From Spirochaetales bacterium Spiro_07 (GTDB taxonomy: Bacteria; Spirochaetota; Spirochaetia; Treponematales; Treponemataceae), in assembly GCA_001603145.1 (NCBI GenBank), contig LVBI01000010.1:4003-48913 (forward strand): a stretch of 44,911 nt of DNA, given 5' to 3'. Positions 1 to 7,569 of the stretch are shown one piece after another; position 1 is the stretch's first letter; each line of letters begins with the position of its first letter. The translations under genes were made by a program, and so were the position numbers. The notes under the pieces were generated by a model. The model saw only the letters and a program-made list of their open reading frames with translations. It searched no databases and was not told where the DNA came from.

Positions 1-80
1 TAAGCAGTGCCGGGAAAGGAAGGGGTTAAAGGGGAAGGGAAACCCTCGCTTCTGAGTAGGGGGTTGCCCTTCCCCTTGGT
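1..80 (+). repeat. Family B structured repeat, copy 1 (possibly cut at its left end)
   Basis: An 11-bp perfect stem, AAGGGGAAGGG (29-39) with CCCTTCCCCTT (67-77), encloses a smaller stem CCCT (43-46)/AGGG (58-61). It is preceded by a TAAGCAGTGCCGGGAAAGG block that resembles the linker TAAGCCGTGSC...AAGG in the copies near 10500, 21690 and 39440. Those copies have another hairpin just upstream, which here would lie left of the window. The stem sequence differs from the other copies but still pairs. Confidence 0.65.
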
Positions 81-123
81 ATTTCGATAAAATCAAAAGA
101 ACAAGATCTGGCAATTTTGAGTT

Positions 124-153
124 TTAACATAAATCAGAGCCAACAATTATAAA
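124..153 (+). promoter_or_regulatory. Possible promoter of fusA
   Basis: TTAACA (124-129), 18-bp spacer, TATAAA (148-153). The gene starts at 202 with a clear GGGAG Shine-Dalgarno just upstream. The match is moderate and other AT-rich hexamers are nearby. Confidence 0.35.
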
Positions 154-201
154 AAGTTTTGAACTGAAGCATAAATGGCTCAACCATAACGGGAGAAAAA
201 A

Positions 202-2256
202 ATGGCTGATTTAAGCAAGATGCGTAACATCGGAATTATGGCGCATATCGATGCCGGAAAGACGACAACTTCTGAGCGCATTCTGTATTATACAGGCAAA
301 ATTCACCGCATCGGCGAAATTGACGACGGCGCGGCAACAATGGACTGGATGGAGCAGGAACAGGAGCGTGGCATTACAATTTGCAGCGCCGCGACAACAA
401 CTTACTGGCGCGATCACCAGATAAACTTGATTGACACACCAGGCCATGTTGATTTTACGGCCGAAGTTGAACGCTCGCTCCGTGTGCTTGATGGCGCTGT
501 TGCAGTGCTTTGCGCCGTCGGCGGTGTTCAGCCGCAGACAGAGACTGTGTGGCATCAGGCAGATACATACGGCGTCCCGCGCATCTGCTTTGTAAACAAG
601 ATGGACCGCATCGGCGCAGATTTTTTCAGAGTAATGGACGACGTGCACGAAAAATTCGGCGCAAAGACGCTTGCTCTTGAGATTCCGATTGGCGCAGAAA
701 GCAACTTTGAAGGCGTTATCGACCTTCTTAAGATGAAAGAATACCGCTTTGACCCGGCAGACGAAGGCGAAACAATAATCGAAAGTGAAATCGATGAAAG
801 CCGGCGCGCACTTGCCGAAGAATACCGTGAAAAGCTCGTTGACGAAATTGCTTCTGACAACGATGAAATTGCGGAGCTTTATCTTTCTGGCGAGCCTGTG
901 CCTAACGAGATGCTGCAAAAAGAAATAAGACGGCGCACAATCAACCGTACGCTCGTTCCGTTCCTTTGCGGTTCTGCACGCAAGAATTGTGCAATTCAGC
1001 CTTTGATTGACGCTGTTGTAGATTATCTTCCGTCGCCGACAGAAGTTCCACCGGCACAGGCGTTCCATGTAAAAAAGGAAGAAGAAATCTCGGTTTTGTG
1101 CGACCCTGATGCAAAGATGCCGGTCGGGCTTGTGTTCAAGATTCAGTATGACCGCGAAATGGGCGCGCTCTGCTTTGTGCGCATGTATTCGGGCAAGATT
1201 AAGGCCGGCGACCAGATTTTCAACGTAGGCAAGAAAAAGCGTGAGCGCGTAAACCGCATCTTGCGTATGCACTCAAACAAAAGCGACCCTGTTGACAGCG
1301 TGAGCGCCGGCGACATCGCCGTATTTATCGGGCTTAAGCTTGCACAGACCGGCGACACGCTCGGCAGTGAAGGAATGCCGGTGCTTCTTGAGCGTATGCA
1401 CTTTCCGGAGCCTGTCATTTCAGTTTCAATTGAACCTGCCACGCTTTCTGACCGCGACAAGCTCAACGAAACGCTTGCGATTCTTGCGCGTGAAGACCCG
1501 ACTTTTACAAGCCACGAAGATTCTGAAACCGGTCAGGTTATCATTTCAGGCATGGGCGAGCTTCACCTTGATGTGCTTGCAACGCGTATGAAAGACGATT
1601 TCAAGGTTGAAGCGCGCATTGGTGCACCGCAAGTTACTTACCGCGAATCTGTGACGGCAAAAGCTGAACATACTGAAGAATTTTCTAGAAACCTCGGCGG
1701 AAAGGACAACACGGCCGGAATTACGCTTACAGTTGAACCGGCTGAAAGAGGCGAGGGCAATTCGTATATTTGCGCTGTCAAAAAAGCCGAGATCCCGCAG
1801 GAGATTTTTGACGCTGTGGAAAGCGGCATCAACAACAGCTTCTCTTCAGGCATTCAGTACGGCTATATGTGCGCAGATGTGAAAGTGACAGTGACCGCGC
1901 TTGATTACAACGAGCTTACTTCTACGCCGTTTGCGTTTGAAGCTTGCGCTGTAGCGGCTTTTGACGCAGCCTGCCGCAAGGCAAGCCCTGAGCTGCTTGA
2001 GCCTGTGATGAATGTAGACATTCTCTGCCCGAAAGACTTTGTGGGCGACGCGATGAGCCAGATTACGCAGCGCGGCGGCATGATTTCTAGCCTTGAATCA
2101 AAGCCTTCTATTGAAGTTGTGCACGCGCAGGCGCCAATGGCAAAGATGTTCGGCTTTTCAACAAGCTTGCGCTCTGTAACGCAGGGCCGCGCTTCATTCA
2201 GCATGTTGTTCAGCCACTTTCAGGTTAAGCCGGGCGGATTAGGCTCAGCTTACTAG
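202..2256 (+). CDS. fusA: Translation elongation factor G
   Basis: Ribosomal translocase GTPase that moves tRNA and mRNA after peptide bond formation. The G motifs are all visible: G1 AHIDAGKTTTSERIL near residue 14, G2 RGITICSAATT, G3 DTPGHVDF, G4 NKMDR and G5 CGSA. Domains II to V follow, including the TQGRASFSM segment near the C terminus. At 684 residues it is slightly short of the usual 690 to 700. The start has a GGGAGAAAAAA Shine-Dalgarno. It stands alone rather than in a str operon (no rpsL, rpsG or tuf nearby), so it may be one of two EF-G paralogues, as spirochaetes often carry two (family knowledge). The family call is certain; which paralogue it is remains open. Confidence 0.95.
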   Translation: MADLSKMRNIGIMAHIDAGKTTTSERILYYTGKIHRIGEIDDGAATMDWMEQEQERGITICSAATTTYWRDHQINLIDTPGHVDFTAEVERSLRVLDGAVAVLCAVGGVQPQTETVWHQADTYGVPRICFVNKMDRIGADFFRVMDDVHEKFGAKTLALEIPIGAESNFEGVIDLLKMKEYRFDPADEGETIIESEIDESRRALAEEYREKLVDEIASDNDEIAELYLSGEPVPNEMLQKEIRRRTINRTLVPFLCGSARKNCAIQPLIDAVVDYLPSPTEVPPAQAFHVKKEEEISVLCDPDAKMPVGLVFKIQYDREMGALCFVRMYSGKIKAGDQIFNVGKKKRERVNRILRMHSNKSDPVDSVSAGDIAVFIGLKLAQTGDTLGSEGMPVLLERMHFPEPVISVSIEPATLSDRDKLNETLAILAREDPTFTSHEDSETGQVIISGMGELHLDVLATRMKDDFKVEARIGAPQVTYRESVTAKAEHTEEFSRNLGGKDNTAGITLTVEPAERGEGNSYICAVKKAEIPQEIFDAVESGINNSFSSGIQYGYMCADVKVTVTALDYNELTSTPFAFEACAVAAFDAACRKASPELLEPVMNVDILCPKDFVGDAMSQITQRGGMISSLESKPSIEVVHAQAPMAKMFGFSTSLRSVTQGRASFSMLFSHFQVKPGGLGSAY

Positions 2257-2262
2257 CGCGTC

Positions 2263-2283
2263 ATTCCGAACGCGTTTCGGAAT
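2263..2283. repeat. Short hairpin after fusA
   Basis: ATTCCGAA (2263-2270) pairs with TTCGGAAT (2276-2283), 8 bp around a CGCGT loop. It belongs to the GTCATTCCGAAC-type intergenic repeats also seen inside the element at 32324. It has no T-tract, so it is a weak terminator candidate. Confidence 0.5.
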
Positions 2284-2320
2284 CTGCGCTCTTGACAAAG
2301 AAATTTGCCATCAACCTTTA

Positions 2321-2396
2321 CAAGTTTTCGCTTGCGAAAACTTGCAGTGGTTTGCCAGATTAAGCTTATCTTGCAAATCAAGCTTAGTGGCAAACC
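2321..2396 (+). repeat. Family A twin-hairpin element, copy 1
   Basis: Hairpin 1: CAAGTTTTCG (2321-2330), loop CTTG, CGAAAACTTG (2335-2344), 10 bp perfect. Hairpin 2: GGTTTGCCA (2349-2357) pairs with TGGCAAACC (2388-2396), with an inner stem TAAGCTT (2361-2367)/AAGCTTA (2380-2386). The same layout recurs at 6382, 7182 and (reverse strand) 10360 with different but still complementary stems. It lies between fusA and manC. Confidence 0.75.
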
Positions 2397-2419
2397 CGAG
2401 ACACAAACAGGATATTCAG

Positions 2420-3736
2420 ATGCATGTAATTTTGCTTTCGGGCGGCTCGGGCAAGAGGCTCTGGCCGCTTTCAAATGACATAAGATCAAAACAGTTCATA
2501 AAGATTTTCAAGAACCAAGACGGCGCGTATGAATCGATGGTGCAGCGTATGTACCGCGGCATAAAGAGCGCCGACCCAAATGCAAACGTGACGATTGCCA
2601 CGTCTGAAACGCAGGTCGCGTCAATCAGAAACCAGCTTGGCAATGCAGTTGAGATAAGCCGCGAGCCGTGCCGCCGCGACACTTTTCCGGCAATTGCGCT
2701 TGCGGCAAACTATCTGCTTGACGTTCAGCATGTTTCAAGAGATGAAGCCGTCGTAATTTGCCCGGTTGACCCTTATGTAGACGAATCATATTTTAAGGCG
2801 CTTGCCCAGCTTGCAGACCTTGCCGCAAAAGGCACGGCAAACCTTACGCTGCTCGGCATTGAGCCGACTTACCCAAGCGAAAAATACGGCTACATAATTC
2901 CGGAAACTAAAGACAACGTAAGTAAAGTTTCAACTTTTAAGGAAAAACCTTCTGTTGAAGTTGCAAAAGACTATATCTCGCGCGGTGCGCTGTGGAACGG
3001 CGGAATTTTCGCCTATAAGCTCGGCTACCTTATCGATAAGGCGCATGAATATATCGACTACAAAGATTATTCAGACATGTTCGCCAAATACGAGACGCTG
3101 CAAAAAATCAGTTTTGACTATGCCGTCGTAGAAAAAGAGCAGAGCATTCAGGTTGTGCGCTATAGCGGCGGCTGGAAAGATTTGGGCACGTGGAACACGC
3201 TGACCGAGGCGATGGACGAAAACGTGATTGGCAACGCGATTCTGGACGAAACTTGCGAGAATGTGCATGTCTTGAACGAGCTTGATTCGCCGATTATCTG
3301 CATGGGACTAAAAGACGTTGTGGTTTCTGCAAGTGTTGAAGGCGTGCTTGTTGCGGACAAGAACCAGTCAAGCTATATGAAGCCTCTCGTTGACAAGCTG
3401 CGCGGCGAAGTCAAATTTGCAGAAAAGGCTTGGGGCGAATACAAGGTTATAGACACTTCAGACAAGAGCCTAACCGTAAAGGTGACGCTCCGCGCCGGTA
3501 ACCGCATGAACTATCATTCGCATGAACGGCGTGACGAAATCTGGAATATAGTTTCGGGCAATGCAGTGGTTGTGCTTGACGGCGTGCGCAAAAGCGTAAT
3601 CGCCGGCGACGTGGTTCAGCTCAAGGCCGGCGTAAAGCATACGATAATCGCCGAAACCGACATTCAGCTGCTTGAGCTTCAGCTCGGCAAGAACATAAAA
3701 GCCGAAGACAAGATAAGGTACGAGCTGAAAGACTAA
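2420..3736 (+). CDS. manC: Mannose-1-phosphate guanylyltransferase / type II mannose-6-phosphate isomerase
   Basis: Makes GDP-mannose from mannose-1-phosphate and GTP for surface glycans. The N-terminal nucleotidyltransferase signature LSGGSGKRLWPLS sits at about residues 5-17. KEKPS and WNGGIFAYK follow mid-protein. The C-terminal cupin segment GNRMNYHSHERRDE...VSGNAVVVLDG is the type II phosphomannose isomerase domain. The start is placed at the MHVILLSGG methionine because upstream in-frame codons lie inside the family A hairpin and have no homologous character. An AGGA lies 8 bases upstream. That gives about 438 residues, near the 450 to 480 of AlgA/ManC proteins. The product could feed the glycan acetylated by the AlgI-like pair at 40023 (inference). 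Confidence 0.9.
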   Translation: MHVILLSGGSGKRLWPLSNDIRSKQFIKIFKNQDGAYESMVQRMYRGIKSADPNANVTIATSETQVASIRNQLGNAVEISREPCRRDTFPAIALAANYLLDVQHVSRDEAVVICPVDPYVDESYFKALAQLADLAAKGTANLTLLGIEPTYPSEKYGYIIPETKDNVSKVSTFKEKPSVEVAKDYISRGALWNGGIFAYKLGYLIDKAHEYIDYKDYSDMFAKYETLQKISFDYAVVEKEQSIQVVRYSGGWKDLGTWNTLTEAMDENVIGNAILDETCENVHVLNELDSPIICMGLKDVVVSASVEGVLVADKNQSSYMKPLVDKLRGEVKFAEKAWGEYKVIDTSDKSLTVKVTLRAGNRMNYHSHERRDEIWNIVSGNAVVVLDGVRKSVIAGDVVQLKAGVKHTIIAETDIQLLELQLGKNIKAEDKIRYELKD

Positions 3737-3744
3737 GCTGAAAC

Positions 3745-3794
3745 AGTACGGCATTGCATTATTTTGATTAATCTCCAAAAAATGCGTCCGTACT
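3745..3794. repeat. Nested hairpin downstream of manC
   Basis: AGTACGG (3745-3751) pairs with CCGTACT (3788-3794). Inside, GCATT (3756-3760) pairs with AATGC (3781-3785). The loop holds GATTAATCTCC, a motif that recurs next to other elements (10290, 21599, 39073). There is no T-tract. It sits between two same-strand genes. Confidence 0.45.
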
Positions 3795-3814
3795 AGGGCG
3801 CATAAGGAGGAAGC

Positions 3815-4096
3815 ATGAAAGAACTTCCTGAAATATTTTTAAAACGAATGGATGCAAATAAAAATCCATTCAAATACGCAGATTCAAATATTGGTTTTAG
3901 AAGCAAAATAGGTGGAAAACCAGATTTTATTTCTGAATCTGAATATCCGTTATGCCCAGAATGCAATAATAGAATGTCATTTTATGGACAATTGGATAGT
4001 ATAGATGATGATAATATAATTGCAGATTGCGGTCTAATTTCTGTTTTTGTTTGTTTTGATTGTTACGAAACACAAAGCGTTATAGTATCATCCTAG
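3815..4096 (+). CDS. Small zinc-ribbon protein, possibly related to the C-terminal part of DUF1963
   Basis: A 93-residue protein with a strong AAGGAGGAAGC Shine-Dalgarno. It carries CPEC near residue 49 and CFDC near residue 79, a four-cysteine zinc-site pattern. The segment GGKPDF...YPLCPECNNRMSFYGQLD resembles the C-terminal part of YwqG/DUF1963 proteins, which also end in a zinc ribbon preceding a QLD motif. Here it stands alone and is much shorter than that family, so it may be a reduced member. Codon use is AT-richer than in fusA and manC on its left, a possible sign of separate origin. Its role is unknown. Confidence 0.7.
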   Translation: MKELPEIFLKRMDANKNPFKYADSNIGFRSKIGGKPDFISESEYPLCPECNNRMSFYGQLDSIDDDNIIADCGLISVFVCFDCYETQSVIVSS

Positions 4097-4127
4097 TTGC
4101 TCGATAAAGCCAATTCCCAAAATTAAG

Positions 4128-6122
4128 CTAATGCAAAACGCTGGTGCTGTTTTTGGCGGCGTGCTTGATGCGCTTTTCTTCGTAAAGGCCTTTGTCGGCA
4201 ACAGCCAGAAGTTCTTGCAATGACGACATTCCGGGGCCGAATTCAGCTGCACCCATGCTGCATGAAATCGTAAACGGCAGCTTGAACTGCTCTGAGAATT
4301 CTTCGCTGTTTTTTTCGATTTTCATTCTTAGTCTTGGCAGCTGCTCAAGCGACATGCCTACCGCTACCGCCGCAAATTCATCGCCACCGATTCTAGCCAC
4401 AATGTCGTTAATTCGGAATGAATGAGAAAGAACTTGTGCCTGACATTCTATCGCGGCGTCGCCCATCTCGTGCCCGAAAGTGTCGTTTATGTATTTTAAA
4501 TCGTCCATGTCGCCATAAATGACAAGCCCGGACGTGTTCATTTCAGTTGCTATGTTAATCTGTCTCTGGCCGTATTCAAGAAAGCCGCGCCTGTTAAGAA
4601 TATGCGAAAGCTCGTCCGTGTTTTTCTGCAAATTGAGCATAATATTATCTTTTTGCAGCGCCTTATTCTCTTTTGAAAGAAAAGCATTCGCTTCTTGAGT
4701 TGTTGTGTATTCATAAGCCTGCGCAATCGTGTTAATCAAAATCTTTAAGAAGATTGAATAAACCGCAATTTCTTGCGTGCCAAGCTGACAAAGAATGTAG
4801 CCGTAGTTCAGCTCTCCAGAAAAGACAGGCTGAAGAATAAAAAAGCCTTTCTCGTCTGCAAAAACATCAGCCGGAAAAGTAACCTCTTTCGGATTGAATT
4901 TTATACCCGGATTGTATTTGATTTTTTCCTTGTTGCCGTAAAGAATCATCGAAACAGTCATTTCATCTGAAAGGGCAAAATCTGCTTCGCCTTTTATGCA
5001 TTTGGGTTTGTCAAAGAAGCAGACGGCCATGTTCGTGATTTTTGAAATCTTCATCATGTCGAGCATTTTGAGCGAAAGCTTTTTGATTGTAACGGCGGAG
5101 CGCGAAATGTCGAACAACGCGTAAAAATCATCAATTTCTTCAAGAAAGTTGAAAAACTGGCGGTTTTCGTTCTTGCCTGAATTGTTGGACTGGTTGCCGT
5201 AGATAAGCTCGCCTTTAGAGTCTTTGAAAACGTTGCCAAGCGTCGTCATCGGAATGCAGCCGCAAGACTGCCTGAACAAAGGCTCTGTGACAAAATCGCA
5301 TTTCCGTGGAATATTCTGTCCGTTGAGTTTTTCCCATAAAAGCCGCGCACCAAGAAAGCCCTGCTTTGTCATGCTCTGGTCAATGGTCGTCATCGTCGGT
5401 GTTGATGTTGAAGCGTGAATCGAATCGTCAAAGCCGACAAGCTTTACGTCATCAGGCACTTTCACGCCAATTTCGTTGAATGCTTCAAGAATTCCGGTTG
5501 CCATCAAATCGCTTGCAGAGATTATTGCATCAAAGTTGATGTCCGCCTTTGATTTGTAATGCTTAAGAATTACTGCTTTTGAAGTTGGCGGCGTAAAGTC
5601 GCTGTCTGAGACCAGCTCTTTGTTAAACGGAAGGTCATTGTTTTTGAGCGCCTTTTTGAAAGCTTCAAAGCGTTCCTCTGATTCAGATGCATTTCTAAGA
5701 GCTGCCGTCATAAAGGCGAATCTCTTGCAGCCGTGCTCCGTTTTCAAGTGGCTGATAATCTGATTGTAGGCTGTTTCACATTCGGTGTGCGTATACGTGA
5801 GGTTGTCATATTTTAAGTCTGTAGTGATTGAGACGACGGGCTTTGTGTAATTCTGTTCGAGGAGCGGCACAAGGTTGTTATGAATCGTCTCTGAAGGAAA
5901 GCCGCCTGCAACTAGAAGAATTCCGTCTATGTCTTTTGAAACAAGATAATGCGCTGCAGACCAGTTCTGGTATTCATAGATGCCTTTGGCAGAGCTTGGT
6001 GCTTTAATCTGACCGATAATCAGCTTTACGTCTTTGTCTTTGTAGAAATCAGCAATGCCTGTGAGAATTTCAATAGAATATTCGATAGTTATACTTTGAA
6101 CAAAAACCGCAATTTTTTTCAT
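4128..6122 (-). CDS. LacI-type sugar-binding domain fused to a GGDEF diguanylate cyclase
   Basis: Predicted to make cyclic di-GMP. Residues about 1-300 are a periplasmic-binding/LacI-type ligand domain (MKKIAVFVQ start, DGILLVAGGF, ISASDLMATGILEAFNEIGVKVPDDVKLVGFDDS), as in the effector domain of LacI regulators but without the helix-turn-helix. A middle region of about 200 residues is unassigned. The C-terminal GGDEF domain has an intact GGDEF at residues 579-583 within RIGGDEFA, preceded by YGDMDDLKYINDTFGHEMGD. No signal peptide or membrane segment is visible, so ligand sensing would be cytoplasmic. The start is taken at 6122, not at the in-frame ATG at 6137, because the latter overlaps the -10 box. 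No Shine-Dalgarno is present. Confidence 0.85.
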   Translation of the reverse strand: MKKIAVFVQSITIEYSIEILTGIADFYKDKDVKLIIGQIKAPSSAKGIYEYQNWSAAHYLVSKDIDGILLVAGGFPSETIHNNLVPLLEQNYTKPVVSITTDLKYDNLTYTHTECETAYNQIISHLKTEHGCKRFAFMTAALRNASESEERFEAFKKALKNNDLPFNKELVSDSDFTPPTSKAVILKHYKSKADINFDAIISASDLMATGILEAFNEIGVKVPDDVKLVGFDDSIHASTSTPTMTTIDQSMTKQGFLGARLLWEKLNGQNIPRKCDFVTEPLFRQSCGCIPMTTLGNVFKDSKGELIYGNQSNNSGKNENRQFFNFLEEIDDFYALFDISRSAVTIKKLSLKMLDMMKISKITNMAVCFFDKPKCIKGEADFALSDEMTVSMILYGNKEKIKYNPGIKFNPKEVTFPADVFADEKGFFILQPVFSGELNYGYILCQLGTQEIAVYSIFLKILINTIAQAYEYTTTQEANAFLSKENKALQKDNIMLNLQKNTDELSHILNRRGFLEYGQRQINIATEMNTSGLVIYGDMDDLKYINDTFGHEMGDAAIECQAQVLSHSFRINDIVARIGGDEFAAVAVGMSLEQLPRLRMKIEKNSEEFSEQFKLPFTISCSMGAAEFGPGMSSLQELLAVADKGLYEEKRIKHAAKNSTSVLH

Positions 6123-6135
6123 AGGAATCAAGAAC

Positions 6136-6164
6136 ATTATAATGCAATTTGGCTAAATCTCAAA
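6136..6164 (-). promoter_or_regulatory. Promoter of the sensor-GGDEF gene
   Basis: On the minus strand: TTTGAG (6164-6159), 17-bp spacer, TATAAT (6141-6136). The perfect -10 ends 13 bases before the ATG at 6122, so the transcript leader would be only about 7 bases. This decides the start codon. Confidence 0.6.
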
Positions 6165-6208
6165 GGAAAATGTGCAATTTGACGCTGAGCTTATGTACAT
6201 ATGCTTTC

Positions 6209-6333
6209 GAGCGGCGTAGCACGGTTCAAAACCGCGCGATATCGCGCTACACAATATTTGTTGTATGGAAACTATATACGTGTCGCTACGCGACACAACA
6301 AATATAGTGTTTTTGAACCGCACTCCGCCGCTC
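6209..6333. repeat. Large multi-branched palindromic element
   Basis: A continuous nested structure of about 125 bases. Outer stem GAGCGGCG (6209-6216)/CGCCGCTC (6326-6333). Second stem CGGTTCAAAA (6222-6231)/TTTTGAACCG (6311-6320). Side hairpin GCGCGAT/ATCGCGC (6234-6247). Then ACAC (6249-6252)/GTGT (6307-6310) and ATATTTGTTGT (6254-6264)/ACAACAAATAT (6295-6305). The terminal hairpin is GTGTCG (6280-6285)/CGACAC (6291-6296), which slightly competes with the previous stem. Short frames crossing it are not genes. Confidence 0.75.
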
Positions 6334-6381
6334 TACGCGCTTGTAAATACGCCTCAAACAAGCAGCATTGGCATCATCTTT

Positions 6382-6458
6382 CAAGTTTTGCGCTCTGCGC
6401 AAAACTTGCAGCGGTGCGCTAGATTAAGCTCTTGCTATGAATTAAGCTTATGCGCACC
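6382..6458 (+). repeat. Family A twin-hairpin element, copy 2
   Basis: Hairpin 1: CAAGTTTTGCGC (6382-6393), loop TCT, GCGCAAAACTTG (6397-6408), 12 bp perfect. Hairpin 2: GGTGCGC (6413-6419)/GCGCACC (6452-6458), inner TAAGCT (6425-6430)/AGCTTA (6445-6450). The layout is the same as at 2321, with compensated stem changes. It directly abuts the broken 5' end of the leucine-rich-repeat gene. Confidence 0.75.
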
Positions 6459-6463
6459 CGTCA

Positions 6464-7027
6464 TTGCCCGGCCTTGCACAAAATATTAATCAGCTTAAAA
6501 ACATTCATGCAATCTACATCTATACTGAAAAAGCTTTTACCTTTGACGGCTCTTTATTTCCGGATTTGGTTAATTTATATATTGTCAGCATTCATTCAAT
6601 TTTGAAAAATGTAAATCAGCTTGAGTATCTGGTGCTCATTGAAAATGAAGCTTGTGATTTGGGCTTTTTATCTGACTGCACTGATTTGTATGATTTATTT
6701 ATCTATAGCAAAGAAAAAATCATTCTCCCAGATTTGAGCAAATTCAAAAACCTTTCAACGGTGTCAGTTTTAAGCCCGAAACAGACGGATTTTGAAGGAA
6801 TAAATTCCATTCCTTGTGATTTCAACTTTATCTTAAAAGATCAGTATCAGTTCTTAGGTGATTTGATGATGAAAAATGTAGATTATTCAGCTTTCTTAGA
6901 TTCAAACTGCAAAGCTTTCATAATGGAAGCTGAATGTTATGAAAAGTATTTAACCGATAAAGAATTTGTTTCTTTTATCGAAAAAATGAAAACCGAAAAA
7001 GAATTCGCTGTCAGTTTTATTGAATAG
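6464..7027 (+). pseudogene. 5'-truncated leucine-rich-repeat-like gene
   Basis: An open frame of about 187 codons with leucine-rich-repeat character: repeated units such as NVNQLEYLVLIEN, DCTDLYDLFIYS and KFKNLSTVSVLS, about 22 residues apart. It has no credible start. The first available codon is a TTG inside a GTCATTGCCCGGC repeat block immediately after the family A element, and the first internal ATG is about 125 codons downstream. The beginning of the gene therefore appears to be missing and replaced by repeats. The base composition is AT-rich compared with the flanking core genes. Proteins of this type are often surface or cell-interaction proteins, but nothing here shows a signal peptide. 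Confidence 0.55.
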
Positions 7028-7114
7028 AATTGCCAAAACAGATGTTGAGAAACGATAAATGACAGAAGAAGCAAATATGCAATCTTTACCAGTTTTCGCT
7101 TTCATATAAGCTAT

Positions 7115-7136
7115 CAAGTTTTGCATGGCAAAAACC
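7115..7136. repeat. Degenerate hairpin (chimeric arm)
   Basis: In the otherwise featureless stretch 7028-7181, a CAAGTTTTGC arm is followed by ATG and GCAAAAACCGG. The left arm matches family A hairpin 1 copies at 2321/6382, while the right arm matches the copy at 10423. It pairs over about 6 bp only and looks like a recombinant or decayed copy. No gene is supported in 7028-7181. Confidence 0.35.
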
Positions 7137-7181
7137 GGCAGCCACAGTACATAGCCCAAAGAAAACGTTGTACACCAGTTA

Positions 7182-7256
7182 CAAGTTTGCGCTTTGCGCA
7201 AACTTGGCCGTTTTGCAAGATAAAGCTCATTCCCTAGATAAAGCTTATGCAAAACG
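7182..7256 (+). repeat. Family A twin-hairpin element, copy 3
   Basis: Hairpin 1: CAAGTTTGCGC (7182-7192), loop TTT, GCGCAAACTTG (7196-7206), 11 bp. Hairpin 2: CGTTTTGCA (7209-7217)/TGCAAAACG (7248-7256), inner AAGCT (7223-7227)/AGCTT (7242-7246). The outer stem differs from copies 1 and 2 but stays fully paired. Confidence 0.75.
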
Positions 7257-7260
7257 CCGC

Positions 7261-7477
7261 TTCCTTAAAATAAGGAATGCCGACTTTTTAAAAAACAGAA
7301 AACCTTATCATAAGATTCCTTGACTTTTTAAAAAAGCAGGAAACCTTACCATAAGGTTTGCCGGATTTCAAAAAAACATAAAACCTTATTATAAGGTTTG
7401 TCGAATTTTGCAAAAGTTAAAAACCTCAAAATAAGATTTTTCAAAATCTCCATGAGCAAACCTTATTTTGAGGTTTT
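7261..7477. repeat. Array of about 40-bp units with palindromic cores
   Basis: The core AAACCTTAT-n-ATAAGGTTT recurs, with the CCTTA (or CCTCA) block starting at 7263, 7303, 7344, 7384, 7424 and 7461: spacings 40, 41, 40, 40, 37. The core at 7381-7399 is a perfect 9-bp palindrome and that at 7341-7359 pairs over 8 bp. Linkers are degenerate A/T-rich runs often starting GCCG or GTCG. The last two units are mutually inverted, so 7420-7439 pairs with 7458-7477 over nearly 20 bp. A weaker relic (ATCTTA) follows at 7497. The array ends just before the helicase promoter. Confidence 0.7.
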
Positions 7478-7482
7478 AAAGG

Positions 7483-7511
7483 TTCTAAAAGCGCAAATCT
7501 TATGCTAAAAT
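7483..7511 (+). promoter_or_regulatory. Probable promoter of the helicase gene
   Basis: TTCTAA (7483-7488), 17-bp spacer, extended -10 TGCTAAAAT (7503-7511). Transcription would begin near 7518, downstream of the in-frame ATG at 7516, which supports the start at 7570. The promoter abuts the palindromic array, which could serve as operator sites. Confidence 0.45.
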
Positions 7512-7569
7512 TCTGATGATTCCAAAGTTGTTCCGTGATGGCGGTTACGCAGTTCAAAAAGGGGATGCA

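Noticed and set aside
211-1272. 353-codon open frame on the minus strand opposite fusA
   Set aside because: Fully inside fusA, with a cysteine- and histidine-rich composition unlike any family; a shadow of a GC-biased gene.
6201-6489. Two short plus-strand frames of 73-74 codons
   Set aside because: They run through the palindromic elements at 6209-6333 and 6382-6458; coding would be incidental to the hairpins.
6950-7252. 100-codon minus-strand frame across the gap 7028-7252
   Set aside because: Overlaps the LRR remnant and family A copy 3, with no motif and no ribosome binding site.
7261-7511. CRISPR array
   Set aside because: Periodicity of about 40 bases is present, but the repeats are degenerate palindromes, the spacers are not unique 30-base sequences, and no cas gene is nearby.
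7516-7569. Upstream ATG as the helicase start
   Set aside because: No Shine-Dalgarno and located at or before the predicted transcription start; the ATG at 7570 has AAAAAGGGG at good spacing.
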